DNA of 64,000 nt from Candidatus Methylomirabilota bacterium (GTDB taxonomy: Bacteria; Methylomirabilota; Methylomirabilia; Methylomirabilales; Methylomirabilaceae), in contig JAGWQH010000097.1 in NCBI GenBank assembly GCA_028870115.1, positions 62,001 through 126,000 of the forward strand. The letters are read 5' to 3'. Below are positions 53,824-62,779 of this stretch, in pieces. Position 1 is the first letter of the stretch. Every line of letters begins with the position of its first letter. A program made the position numbers and the translations under genes. The notes under the pieces were generated by a model that was not told the DNA's origin, searched no databases, and saw only the letters and a list, made by a program, of their open reading frames with translations.

Positions 53824-54612
53824 TTAACTACGCGGGCCGTGATCGCCATGTCGGCTATCAAGATGGAGCCCACACTCCTTGGTCTCCGGGTTCTCCCACC
53901 ACCATCGTCCCGCTCGCACATCTTCGCCCGGCTTGATCGCCCGCGTGCATGGCGAACAACCGATGCTGGGGAATCCCTGGTCATGGAGGGCGTTGTAGGG
54001 CACATCATGCTCGCGGACATACGCCCAGACCTGCGGCTCGGTCCAATCGGCAAGCGGATTGATCTTGAGGATTGAGCCATGGCTCGCGTCGATTTCCACG
54101 ATATCGATACCGGTGCGGGTTGCTGCCTGTTCCCGCCGAAGCCCAGTGATCCAGGCATCAACGTTCTTCAGCGCCCGGCCGAGCGGCTCCACCTTTCGAA
54201 CGCGACAGCAGAACTTTCGCTCTTCGACACTCTGTCGGAACGAATAAAACCCGCGCTCCCGCTCTAACGCCTCCACGGCGTCTCGTCCCGGGAAGTAGCT
54301 CTCAATCGTAACCTTGTAGCGCTCCCGGGTCCGCTCCATCACGTCGTACGTCTCTTCATGCAGCCGCCCGGTGTCCAGGGTAAAGATCGTAATCGACGGC
54401 TTCAGCTTCGACAGCATATCGATCAATACCATATCTTCAGCCCCAAAACTGCTGGCGAGCGCCAGTTTGGGAGCAAATGCGTCGATCGCCCATCGAAGCA
54501 CTGACTCCGGTGCGGCGCCGCACAACCGCTGGTTCAGCCCCGCCACTTCCTCCGGAGACACTGTTCGGCTTTCTTGATTCGTGCTCTGAATTCCCGATTG
54601 TCCTCCCATCAT
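53824..54612 (-). CDS. cysH: APS/PAPS reductase, Fe-S type
   Basis: 262 residues. PP-loop-like ASSFGAEDMVLIDML, FTLDTGRLHEETY, and the Cys pairs KFCCRVRKVEPL and GCSPCTRAI that hold a [4Fe-4S] cluster, marking the APS-preferring group; the catalytic Cys is in TKECGLH near the C-terminus. Reduces APS to sulfite with thioredoxin. No cysN/cysC kinase gene is seen here, which agrees with direct use of APS. Confidence 0.94.
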   Translation of the reverse strand: MMGGQSGIQSTNQESRTVSPEEVAGLNQRLCGAAPESVLRWAIDAFAPKLALASSFGAEDMVLIDMLSKLKPSITIFTLDTGRLHEETYDVMERTRERYKVTIESYFPGRDAVEALERERGFYSFRQSVEERKFCCRVRKVEPLGRALKNVDAWITGLRREQAATRTGIDIVEIDASHGSILKINPLADWTEPQVWAYVREHDVPYNALHDQGFPSIGCSPCTRAIKPGEDVRAGRWWWENPETKECGLHLDSRHGDHGPRS

Positions 54613-54640
54613 TCCTCCTTATCAACGGATCCATAGCGGT

Positions 54641-55621
54641 TTAGTGATGACTCACAGGGAGTATAGCGATCCCATGCGGGTCTTTTCCTGTTGAGATCTC
54701 GGCGACAATCTTCTCCGTCAACGTATCGATGGCAATCACGCTGTTCGTGTCACGACTGGTCACGTAGAGGCGGCGGCCGTCCGGCGTGATGGTAATGATG
54801 TCGATCCGCCTGCCCGCCGGGATATCTTTCACGATCTTCAATGCCTTGCAGTCGATAACCGAAACGATATTCGCCTTACGACTGGCCACATACGCCTGCT
54901 TCCCATCGGGTGAGATGACCAGACCATGAGGCTCGCCATCGCGGGCAATCCTTGCCGCAACCTGATGATTCATGAGATGGATGACGTCGACCTGATCCAC
55001 ATCTCCCGCTGTAACCAACAGGAGCTTACCGTCCCAGGTCACGTCCGTTCCCATGGCGCCCCGCCCAGCCTCGATCGTCGTGACGATCTTTCGACTCTTC
55101 ACATCGATGACCGACAGGTCTCCGGAACCCCCGTTGCTGACATAGGCTCGCGCGCCCTTCGGATCAAAGACTACGAGCGCAGGAGCTTTCCCGACAGGAA
55201 TTGTCTCGATCGTTTGCCGACGCCCAAGATCAATGACCGTCACATCATTTGACCCAGGGTTCGCTACCCAGAGCTGCCGCCCATCCGGAGTGACGGCAGG
55301 ACCATGGGCTTTGGTTCCGGCGGGTAATGTGGCAATCAGCTTCCTCGTCTTCGTGTCGACCATGCTCACATCGTTTGAGGCGGCATTCGCGATAAAGGCG
55401 TAGGCGCCATCAGGCGAAAAGGCAATATTGTGGGGCTTCTTACCGCCTGGAGTAATGGTATCTATTACCTTGTTGGTCTCGGTATCGATCACAATGACGG
55501 TATGATCTTCCTGATTCGTCACCCATAACTCGAATGCGTGCGCCTGGCCGATCCACATGACTCCCACACCTAAGGCCAGTCCGGTTATCCATGGGATCAG
55601 CCTGACAATCTGTTTCTTCAT
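54641..55621 (-). CDS. Exported YVTN-type seven-bladed beta-propeller
   Basis: 326 residues from the ATG at 55621 (GAGAGGAGACGGA before it). A signal peptide (WITGLALGVGVMWIGQAHA) is followed by about seven repeats of the type NDVSMVDTKTRKLIATLPAG, each with a SPDG or TPDG turn and a VANxGSNDVTVID strand. These propellers (YncE/surface-layer type) bind partners or DNA but have no fixed enzymatic role. Embedded between sulfite reductase and cysH, on the same strand with gaps of 66 and 28 bases. It has no known part in sulfate assimilation. Confidence 0.88.
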   Translation of the reverse strand: MKKQIVRLIPWITGLALGVGVMWIGQAHAFELWVTNQEDHTVIVIDTETNKVIDTITPGGKKPHNIAFSPDGAYAFIANAASNDVSMVDTKTRKLIATLPAGTKAHGPAVTPDGRQLWVANPGSNDVTVIDLGRRQTIETIPVGKAPALVVFDPKGARAYVSNGGSGDLSVIDVKSRKIVTTIEAGRGAMGTDVTWDGKLLLVTAGDVDQVDVIHLMNHQVAARIARDGEPHGLVISPDGKQAYVASRKANIVSVIDCKALKIVKDIPAGRRIDIITITPDGRRLYVTSRDTNSVIAIDTLTEKIVAEISTGKDPHGIAILPVSHH

Positions 55622-55687
55622 TCCGTCTCCTCTCGTCATTTTATGCCGACCTTTCCAACCCACTTCAGCAATCTCTCGATCCGACCA

Positions 55688-57517
55688 CTACGAGGCGCAC
55701 TCGCCTGGACCGATGTGGACAGAGAACGCCTCTTCAGCGTTATAGTCAAGATAGTGATCCGGCGCCTCAGAGACCGGTGGCAGGTCTGTAAACGGCGCAA
55801 GAACCGTCTTTACTGACTCCAGCCCATAGCGATCCAAAAAGTTGTTGAACGATTCCCCATCCTGTCGCTCTTTCTGATATAGATGGAGGACCGCCTCCAC
55901 CGCACCCGGAACATTCTTTGCCGGAATCCGCGCCACCGGTTTAGCGTAACTCGCCTGGCCTGGCGTCAATTTCGCGCCAAGTAACATCTCATAGGTCGGC
56001 ACCTGCTGGCCATTGAACTTTTTGGCGCCGCCATACAATCCGATATCTGCAAGATGATGCTGGCCACAAGAGTTTGGACAGGCGGAGATCTTGATCCGAA
56101 TCCCCGTCTCATCCGCCAGGCCCTTCAATTCATCATCACAGAGGGCTCCCAGGGCAGCCGCCAAGCCGCGAGAGGAGGTAATTCCGAGCTGGCAGGTATC
56201 AGCGCCTGGGCAGGCGGTCACATCCGCCAGCCGTTCAGCCGATGGCACCGCCAGACCGACCGCGCTCAGCACCCGGTAGAGCGCGGGCAGGCGCTCGGAG
56301 GGAATCCACCTGAGGGCGAAGTTCTGCTGGTTCGTGCTGCGGACTGCGCCATCGCCGAACTCGCGCGCCGCGAAGGCAAGGGTTCTGAGCTGTGCTGAGG
56401 TAATGTCCCCGAGTTCAAGGCGAATGTAGACCATGGTATACCCGACTTGCTTCTGCTTCAGAACATTGGTGGCCCGCCATCGCCGGTAGGCAGGATCGTC
56501 CGGCTCCCTGGGGGAGGTCGCCGAAACCACCGATGTACGATGAAGCGGGACCTTGTCCCACACGACAAGAGCGGGGAACTGCCCGGCCATTGTGGAATCG
56601 AGGCCGGTCCGCTCCTGGAACACCAGCGTTCGAAACGCCTCAATCCCCAGCCTGTTCAACACAAACTTCATCCTGGCCTTATGTCGATCGTCACGGTTAC
56701 CGAGGCGGTCGAATACACGTACGATAGCGGCGACAGTCGGCAGGAGCCGATCCGCCGGCGTAAACTCCTCGAGTAACTCCGCAAGGCGTGGAATGGGACC
56801 CAGACCGCCCCCGACATAGAGCTGAAAGCCCCGCTCCTCCTTTCCCGCCGCAGATCGGAGCGCAGCGCGTGCCCCGATATCCTGCATGGGGCTGAGACCA
56901 AGGTCGTCGGGGCAGCCGGAAAACGCGATCTTGAACTTCCGGGGCAGGTTCTGGTTCATCGGATTGCGCAGCAGAAATCGCGCAATCGTCTCGGCATACG
57001 GGGTGACGTCGAACAGTTCTTGAGGACAGACCCCGGCACAGTGTCCAACCGTGACGTTGCGGACGGTGTTACCGCAGGCCTCTCTGGTCGTCAGCCCGAC
57101 CGAGGCCAGACTCCTCATCAGCCCCGTGACCTGCTCAAGCTTGATAAAGTGTAACTGGATGTTCTGACGGGTCGTCACGTGGGCCACCCCGTTTGGAGCC
57201 TTGGCCGCCAACTCGGCAAGCAGCTCCAGTTGGGCCGCGCTGAGCCCGCCCCACGGGATCTTGATCCGGAACATCTGTTCCCCTTCCTGCCGCTGCCCAT
57301 AGATCCCGTTCTGCAGGCGGAACCGCTTAAACTCGTCCTGAGAGATCTCCCCATTCCAAAACCGTTGGACGAACTGATCGAAGGTGTCGATATCCCCCTC
57401 GTTGGCCCAGGAGGACCCGTCAGCGGACTGCACCCTCTCGTGACTGATTCGTCCGTTTATCGGAGTTGAGACGTGTACCGGCTGCTCGCCGCCCACCGGT
57501 TCGTTCGCATCATTCAT
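55688..57517 (-). CDS. Ferredoxin-type sulfite (or nitrite) reductase
   Basis: 609 residues from the ATG at 57517. Two half-domain repeats with the siroheme/[4Fe-4S] Cys motif at the second: TACPGADTCQLGITSS and SACPNSCGQHHLADIG. The first repeat has TVGHCAGVCPQELFDVTPYA. Six-electron reduction of sulfite to sulfide, or nitrite to ammonia; the setting among Sat, CysH and cysteine synthases favours sulfite. No flavoprotein subunit is adjacent, fitting ferredoxin as donor. Confidence 0.92.
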   Translation of the reverse strand: MNDANEPVGGEQPVHVSTPINGRISHERVQSADGSSWANEGDIDTFDQFVQRFWNGEISQDEFKRFRLQNGIYGQRQEGEQMFRIKIPWGGLSAAQLELLAELAAKAPNGVAHVTTRQNIQLHFIKLEQVTGLMRSLASVGLTTREACGNTVRNVTVGHCAGVCPQELFDVTPYAETIARFLLRNPMNQNLPRKFKIAFSGCPDDLGLSPMQDIGARAALRSAAGKEERGFQLYVGGGLGPIPRLAELLEEFTPADRLLPTVAAIVRVFDRLGNRDDRHKARMKFVLNRLGIEAFRTLVFQERTGLDSTMAGQFPALVVWDKVPLHRTSVVSATSPREPDDPAYRRWRATNVLKQKQVGYTMVYIRLELGDITSAQLRTLAFAAREFGDGAVRSTNQQNFALRWIPSERLPALYRVLSAVGLAVPSAERLADVTACPGADTCQLGITSSRGLAAALGALCDDELKGLADETGIRIKISACPNSCGQHHLADIGLYGGAKKFNGQQVPTYEMLLGAKLTPGQASYAKPVARIPAKNVPGAVEAVLHLYQKERQDGESFNNFLDRYGLESVKTVLAPFTDLPPVSEAPDHYLDYNAEEAFSVHIGPGECAS

Positions 57518-57565
57518 GATTACCCTCTCCATCATTCATTGCCCGCCGACTGCCCGGACATAGAC

Positions 57566-58507
57566 TCACGTAGACAGATCATCCGGGGTCACAGCCGGTG
57601 CTTTTTGAGGTATGAGGCTGGAACTGCCGTCAGGAACATCGACAGCCAACGCAGCCGTTGAGATCTCCGGCCCCCTCATAAAGAAGCCGTAGAGCATCGT
57701 CAGATCGATCAGGATAACGCCCAGCCAGACAACGTATGCACTCGAGCTTGCCGCCAACCTCAGATCGATCAACACCTTGGATAGGCCGAAGCCCACCACC
57801 CAGGCATCAAAGCTCATACAGATTCTTCTGAACGTTTCAGCATTCATCCGTCTGATGATGTAGGCCCCTATCGGAATCCCTATCGCGACACTTGGAACGA
57901 TCGACGGCAAGAGCCCCGTACCTGCCGTAGCGTACACACCGAGAAGGTAGTATGCGGTCGCTGTCACGGTTGATTCGACCACTCGGATCAGCCCCAAGGC
58001 GGCTCGAAACTCGCCTTTGACAAAGCCCTGATTATTGAATAGGAGCGCCAGCGGAGGACCGGAGATCGTCGTTACCGAATAGCAGATACCGACGCCGGCG
58101 CCGAACGGGACACCAATGAGCTGTTCGGACCGAATCGGCCGTCTTGCCCCGGCCGCCTGCAGCAGGATTAAGGGCAGCACAATGAGATACGTCACCAGCT
58201 TGAGCCATTCCGGGCTGACCCTCGACAGGGTATAGCTCCCCACGATAATGCCCGGAATAAGGCCACACACTATCGGCAGCACCCTCTTCCAGACCTTCGG
58301 GATGCTCCTACGATTGACGAGGAGCACGTAGCTATTGAGCACCACCTCCACCAACACCAGGGCGGGGTTCAAGATCCGGTTGGAATAAAAGATAAGGGCG
58401 ACCGGAACGGTCAGCGACGAAAATCCGTATCCCAGCGCCCCATTGACGGTGGCCGCAAAGAGCGTGATGCCGATAAGTGTGATGTATCCGGCGTCAAGGT
58501 TCATCAT
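57566..58507 (-). CDS. TauE/SafE-family membrane permease
   Basis: 313 residues with eight or so membrane spans; ATVNGALGYGFSSLTVPVAL in the first repeat and GVGICYSVTTISGPPLALLF at the start of the second are the family signatures (G-x-G and the T-x-x-G-P-P pattern). TauE/SafE proteins move sulfite, sulfoacetate, sulfate or thiosulfate. In this operon, directly before sulfite reductase, import of sulfate or export of sulfite is likely; direction cannot be told. Confidence 0.88.
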   Translation of the reverse strand: MMNLDAGYITLIGITLFAATVNGALGYGFSSLTVPVALIFYSNRILNPALVLVEVVLNSYVLLVNRRSIPKVWKRVLPIVCGLIPGIIVGSYTLSRVSPEWLKLVTYLIVLPLILLQAAGARRPIRSEQLIGVPFGAGVGICYSVTTISGPPLALLFNNQGFVKGEFRAALGLIRVVESTVTATAYYLLGVYATAGTGLLPSIVPSVAIGIPIGAYIIRRMNAETFRRICMSFDAWVVGFGLSKVLIDLRLAASSSAYVVWLGVILIDLTMLYGFFMRGPEISTAALAVDVPDGSSSLIPQKAPAVTPDDLST

Positions 58508-58510
58508 GTG

Positions 58511-59008
58511 CTAGTCGATGAGTCCACAGACCGCTGATGGTTCTGCTGTAAACTGTTTTTCGGCAGAGTTCCAACTAAATACCTTGAAGTACGAGACCTT
58601 TCCCTTTTTCACTGATACGACGAGATAGCGTAGCTGAGGCCACACCGGTTCGCCGTCGAACAACGCCAGATCTCGATCGGTCTCGGAGAAGTAGGCTTCA
58701 TGATCCGGATGTGAATGATAGAGCACGACGAACTCGAACCCTTTCGCATCCGCTTCGCTCTGAATCCGCAGCAGATCCTTCGAGTCCATGATGTAGGCGG
58801 TCTTTGCATCTCTCGGATTCCGAATCGGATCGTCCTGGTGATACTGATTTGCAAGATTTCCGCATCTGCGGACGAGGTTCGTGCCGGGATCGTCCTGCTT
58901 GCCGATGACGATCCCGCAGGCCTCTTCGGGAAACGCCTCTTCGGCGTGCGCGAAGATCTCGTTCAGCTCCCGTTCGGTAAGAATTATCGGTTCGACAGGG
59001 CTCACCAC
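58511..59008 (-). CDS. JAMM/MPN+ metalloprotease (Mec+/HcyD-like)
   Basis: 165 residues from the GTG at 59008, just after the cysM stop (the frame runs on into cysM without homology). The JAMM zinc site is complete: Glu in FPEEACGIVIG (about 28-29), then HSHPDHEAYFSETD with His98, His100, Ser108 and Asp111, fitting E-xn-H-S-H-x7-S-x2-D. Family members cut after Gly-Gly of beta-grasp proteins. In mycobacteria the homolog Mec+ releases cysteine from the carrier CysO, with cysM next to it as here. Two candidate substrates lie in the window: the MoaD-MoeB fusion and the Gly-Gly-Cys carrier. Confidence 0.9.
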   Translation of the reverse strand: MVSPVEPIILTERELNEIFAHAEEAFPEEACGIVIGKQDDPGTNLVRRCGNLANQYHQDDPIRNPRDAKTAYIMDSKDLLRIQSEADAKGFEFVVLYHSHPDHEAYFSETDRDLALFDGEPVWPQLRYLVVSVKKGKVSYFKVFSWNSAEKQFTAEPSAVCGLID

Positions 59009-59012
59009 AGGC

Positions 59013-59948
59013 CTACCACCAGAGGTGACTGTACATGTTCTCGCCCAACTCCGGAAACTCCTTGTGCCAGACACCCAGACTGATATACTTCCATCCGGTA
59101 TCGCACAGGATCACGACGATATTACCCTTCTCCATACGGTGTGCCGCCCTGATCGCCACATGCACAACAGCTCCGGAGGAGACGCCCGCAAAGATCCCTT
59201 CCTTGTTGGTCAGATCTCTGGTGGCGGCAAACGCGCAGCGGGAATCGACCATGATCTTGCCGTCCAGGAGGCTCGTGTCGAGAATCGGGGGGATGAAACC
59301 CTCATCCAGACTCCGAAGTCCCTGGACCAGATCGCCAGGATTGGGCTCTACCGCAATAACCTTGGTCTTGGGGTTATGTTCCTTCAGCCGCCGACCGACG
59401 CCCATCAGGGTTCCGCCGGTCCCAAGACCGGCCACAAAGACATCGACATCCGGGAGATCATTCAGAATCTCCACACCGGTGGTTTCATAGTGAGCCATCG
59501 GATTGGCCGGATTGCCGTACTGAAAGGGCATGTAGAGGGTCGGATCCTGCGCCACCAGTTTTTGCGCCAACTCAATGGCGCCGTTGCTCCCTTTCGTCCC
59601 GTCAGAATAGATCAACTCGGCGCCGAAGATCTCCAGAAGCTGACGCCGCTCCGGGGTAGCGTTTTCCGGAATCACGACCTTGACCTTATACCCCTTCCTC
59701 CTCCCGATCATGGCCAAGGCGATACCGGTGTTGCCGCTCGTCGGCTCCAGAATCGTCTTGTCCTTTGTCAACTCGCCGCTCCGCTCGGCCTGCGCGATCA
59801 TGTACTTGACGATTCGATCCTTCAAGCTGCCGGTCGGGTTGGCTCCCTCCAGTTTGGCGAAGATCCGGATCCCTTTCTTGGGACTCATCCGCGGCAGTTC
59901 CACCAGCGGTGTGTGCCCGATCGCATCAAGAATATCGACTGATTTCAT
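59013..59948 (-). CDS. cysM: Cysteine synthase of the CysM type
   Basis: 311 residues, PLP fold type II. The PLP Lys is in NPTGSLKDRIVKYMI, then EPTSGNTGIALAM. GGTLMGVGRRLKEHNP, EGIFAGVSSGAVVHVA and CDTGWKYISLGVWH resemble the mycobacterial CysM that takes O-phosphoserine and a carrier-bound thiocarboxylate rather than O-acetylserine and free sulfide. The gene pairs with the JAMM protease, as in mycobacteria. Substrate choice is inferred from this resemblance, not proven. Confidence 0.9.
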   Translation of the reverse strand: MKSVDILDAIGHTPLVELPRMSPKKGIRIFAKLEGANPTGSLKDRIVKYMIAQAERSGELTKDKTILEPTSGNTGIALAMIGRRKGYKVKVVIPENATPERRQLLEIFGAELIYSDGTKGSNGAIELAQKLVAQDPTLYMPFQYGNPANPMAHYETTGVEILNDLPDVDVFVAGLGTGGTLMGVGRRLKEHNPKTKVIAVEPNPGDLVQGLRSLDEGFIPPILDTSLLDGKIMVDSRCAFAATRDLTNKEGIFAGVSSGAVVHVAIRAAHRMEKGNIVVILCDTGWKYISLGVWHKEFPELGENMYSHLWW

Positions 59949-60032
59949 TCATGTCCTCTTTGCCTGTCTGCGTGCATCGCACAGGCAGGTCGGCTGTCTC
60001 GTCCCCGGCCCACCCTACCCCTGCTACGGGGG

Positions 60033-60278
60033 TCAGGCCTTTTTCACCGTAATCGTCCAGTCAGTGTCATTCAGTTTCGTCACACCTACCACTACGTGCC
60101 CTTCACTCTGGAGGCTTCTGGGAACGTTCTCAGCGGAGCCGAGGTTGTCCACAATGACTCTCAGCACCTGGCCACGTTGTAGCTCGTCCAATGCCAATTT
60201 CGTCTTCACAAACGTGTAGGGGCATACCTCACCCTTCAGATCGAGGGACTCAGCTACCTGCTCAGGCGCCTTACTCAT
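60033..60278 (-). CDS. TusA-family sulfur carrier, copy 1
   Basis: 81 residues from the ATG at 60278 (GGAGGAAAAATG). The TusA core LKGEVCPYTFVKTKLALDEL has the persulfide Cys followed by Pro, and VIVDNLGSAENVPRSLQSEG is the second half. Carries sulfane sulfur between enzymes. The neighbouring 60305-60532 gene is a paralog. Confidence 0.9.
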   Translation of the reverse strand: MSKAPEQVAESLDLKGEVCPYTFVKTKLALDELQRGQVLRVIVDNLGSAENVPRSLQSEGHVVVGVTKLNDTDWTITVKKA

Positions 60279-60304
60279 TTTTCCTCCTCCACTCATCATA
60301 CAGC

Positions 60305-60532
60305 TCAGGCTTTTTCCAGAACGATTTCCCATTGCGTTCTGCCGACTTCCGAAATGGCGAGGACTGAGTAACCTTCTTCTTTCGCCCACCTGGGGATGTC
60401 TTCGACCGATTTCGGGTAATCGACAATCACCACCAGTTGATCGCCGGTCGTGAGCTCCCCCATCTTCTGCTTGGTCAACATCAAAGGATACGGGCAGATC
60501 TCTCCAGTCACATCAAGGGAGTACGTTGTCAT
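60305..60532 (-). CDS. TusA-family sulfur carrier, copy 2
   Basis: 75 residues from the ATG at 60532. DVTGEICPYPLMLTKQKM contains the Cys-Pro motif; VIVDYPKSVEDIPRWAKEEG follows. Tandem TusA-like genes beside a YeeE/YedE transporter form a recurrent set, thought to take up and hand on thiosulfate-derived sulfur. Lies 43 bases after yeeE. Confidence 0.9.
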   Translation of the reverse strand: MTTYSLDVTGEICPYPLMLTKQKMGELTTGDQLVVIVDYPKSVEDIPRWAKEEGYSVLAISEVGRTQWEIVLEKA

Positions 60533-60575
60533 CGCTTCTTCACCGTTTCTCGTTCGGCCCCACGTTCGGGAGACA

Positions 60576-61592
60576 CTACGCCCGCTGGACGCTTCGCACC
60601 CCACGCTCAAATGCCACACTGCCGAATAACAGATAGGCTCCAGTCCAGACTCCCAGGATAATGCTGAGAGTCGCCGTCATACTGCTCAGCGCAAAAAGTG
60701 GCACTCCGGTCAATCCGTGGCCGATGTTGCAGCCGCCCGCCATGGCCGCCCCCACACCCATCAGCAGACCACCCCCGAGAGCCTGGAGCAGGCGCTGAGC
60801 GCCGGGGGCGCGCCAGGCAAATTCTCCATGCGACCGCGCCGCCACGTAAGCGCCCGCAATGATCCCTACCCACATAAAACTCCCCCAGGTAAGCAGGGAG
60901 GTCTCACCTGTGAACAGAAACCCCGAGATGGTTCGAATCGGCTCGGTGATCGAGAGACCGTACTCCCTTCCGGTGAGGGCGGAGATCGGCCAGGCAGCCG
61001 TCGCGATCAGGCCGATGATGATCCCGCTCCTTGCCCAACTCCACCCTCTCTGGTAGCCGCCGGATGGGCTTTTCACAAGCCACCATCCGCCAATCGCCAC
61101 GAACGTCACAACCAGTACCCAAGGGCTCACGCCCAAGAGGCGATCCAGCGTCGCAGGCTGACCGTCGATCTCAACGACCCAACTTCGAAAGGCCGCCTGT
61201 ATCGGCTCCAACACGCCGTCATTCGTCATAGTCATCCCGAACACAAAGCCGAGCAGCGCGATAATTGACCCTACCATCCCCTCGCCGGACCGGTACGTGC
61301 TCCCGCTCGCACACCCGCCGGAAAATGCCATACCGAGGCCAAAGACAAATCCACCGAAGAGAGTCGCCATCCAGAAAAATGGTGCAATGCCTAACCCGAA
61401 CAGGCCCAACGCCGCCATCGCTCTCACTCCGACCATCTGAATCAGAAGAGCCAGCAGGTAGGCTCGCAGCAGCGTGAAATCCCTCGCCAACAGGATATCG
61501 CGAAACGTCGAGTTCATGCAGAAGCGACCGCGCTGCAGGGCGTATCCGAAGGCCACCCCGACGATGAGGCCCAAGCCCACCATCCGGATCAT
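60576..61592 (-). CDS. YeeE/YedE-family sulfur transporter
   Basis: About 338 residues from the ATG at 61592; a start at 61646 would overlap the MoeB fusion by 35 bases. About nine membrane spans. The Cys motifs RGRFCMNSTFRD, FSGGCASGSTYRSGEG and AGGCNIGHGLTG are typical; in YeeE of other bacteria such cysteines relay thiosulfate through the membrane. Two TusA-like genes follow. Probable sulfur source for the block. Confidence 0.88.
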   Translation of the reverse strand: MIRMVGLGLIVGVAFGYALQRGRFCMNSTFRDILLARDFTLLRAYLLALLIQMVGVRAMAALGLFGLGIAPFFWMATLFGGFVFGLGMAFSGGCASGSTYRSGEGMVGSIIALLGFVFGMTMTNDGVLEPIQAAFRSWVVEIDGQPATLDRLLGVSPWVLVVTFVAIGGWWLVKSPSGGYQRGWSWARSGIIIGLIATAAWPISALTGREYGLSITEPIRTISGFLFTGETSLLTWGSFMWVGIIAGAYVAARSHGEFAWRAPGAQRLLQALGGGLLMGVGAAMAGGCNIGHGLTGVPLFALSSMTATLSIILGVWTGAYLLFGSVAFERGVRSVQRA

Positions 61593-61611
61593 GGCTGTAC
61601 TGGTCGTCGTC

Positions 61612-62760
61612 TCAGTGATCACCACCCGGCACTCCACAGAACTCATGATAATCGATCAGATCGGTAATCGTCGGATGGTCGCCGCACACCGGGCAGTCCG
61701 AGTCGCGCCGTACCTTAACCTGCCTGAACTCCATCCCCAACGAATCAAAGAAGAGGAGCCGTCCGGCCAAGGAATCGCCGATCCCGAGCAGCAGCTTGAT
61801 CGCCTCGATCGCTTGCAGACTGCCGACAATGCCGCACAGAACGCCCAGTACGCCGGCTTCCTGGCAACTCGGGACAAGCCCTGGGGGAGGGGGGGCGGGA
61901 TACAGGCAGCGATAGCAGCCTTGACCGGGGATAAAGACCGTCACCTGTCCTTCGAACTTGAAGATCGACCCGTCCACGAGGGGTTTCTTCAAGAGCACGC
62001 AGGCGTCGTTGACCAGGTATCGGGTCGGAAAATTATCGCAGCCATTCACCACCAGATCATACTGGCTGATGACATCCTTGGCATTGGCTGAGGAGAGGAC
62101 CGCTTGAATCGGCTCTACCTTCACGTCGGGATTGATCTGGCCGATCGTCTCAACCGCCGAGATAACCTTCGGTCGTCCCACATCATCCATGTGGTGGAGA
62201 ATCTGGCGTTGCAGGTTGCTCAGGTCCACAACATCAGCGTCGATGATGCCGAGGCGACCGACGCCGGCAGCGGCCAGGTACAGAGCCGCAGGGGAGCCCA
62301 GACCACCCGCCCCGACGAGCAACGCGGAACTGTTCAAGAGCTTGCGCTGTCCCTTCCCGCCCACCTCAGGGAGGATGATGTGACGACTGTAGCGCCGGAC
62401 CTGCTCTTCGTTGAACGGAACAGCCCCCCCCGCCATGGCCGGAATCAAAGCCACCTCGTCTCCCTCCTTGAGCGCGGTCCGCTTCCCCCCCAATTCCTCT
62501 ACCGCCACATTGTTCACATAGACGTTGAGGTGACGGTGGAGTTCGCCCATCTTGTCGAATACATGTCTGTGGATCCCTGGAAAGCGCGTTTCCAGATCCT
62601 CCAGAAGCTCCACCAGATTATCCCCTCGTCCCTTCACCAGGGGCTGATTCTGAGTCAGTCCTCGGTACGGGGTCGGGATGTAGACACGGATCGCCTCCCT
62701 GCGGTCACCCTCCGCTGATCTGCTCGCCTGAGAGACCTCCACGCCACGATAGCCATTCAT
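61612..62760 (-). CDS. Fused MoaD/ThiS sulfur carrier and MoeB-type E1 enzyme
   Basis: 382 residues. Residues 1-112 are a beta-grasp carrier (IRVYIPTPYRGLTQNQPLV) ending ALIPAMAGG at 111-112. Without a break AVPFNEEQVRRYSRHIILPE starts the MoeB/ThiF adenylating domain, with GAGGLGSPAAL (150-160), the Asp of GIIDADVVDL, and zinc Cys pairs around CYRC (282-285) and CPVC near the end. No rhodanese domain is present. The Gly-Gly that must be activated is internal, so a cut after residue 112 is needed before it can work; the JAMM protease nearby is the candidate. Possibly it acts on the free carrier instead. Confidence 0.9.
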   Translation of the reverse strand: MNGYRGVEVSQASRSAEGDRREAIRVYIPTPYRGLTQNQPLVKGRGDNLVELLEDLETRFPGIHRHVFDKMGELHRHLNVYVNNVAVEELGGKRTALKEGDEVALIPAMAGGAVPFNEEQVRRYSRHIILPEVGGKGQRKLLNSSALLVGAGGLGSPAALYLAAAGVGRLGIIDADVVDLSNLQRQILHHMDDVGRPKVISAVETIGQINPDVKVEPIQAVLSSANAKDVISQYDLVVNGCDNFPTRYLVNDACVLLKKPLVDGSIFKFEGQVTVFIPGQGCYRCLYPAPPPPGLVPSCQEAGVLGVLCGIVGSLQAIEAIKLLLGIGDSLAGRLLFFDSLGMEFRQVKVRRDSDCPVCGDHPTITDLIDYHEFCGVPGGDH

Positions 62761-62779
62761 GCGTTTACTCCCTTATAGG

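Noticed and set aside
53811-54161. 117-codon upstream extension of the sat frame
   Set aside because: It is the shadow of cysH on the same strand; the ATG at 53810 has a ribosome site and matches Sat length.
59960-60000. Hairpin between the TusA-like gene and cysM as a terminator
   Set aside because: The stem is imperfect and no uridine run follows on the minus strand; may be a minor structure.
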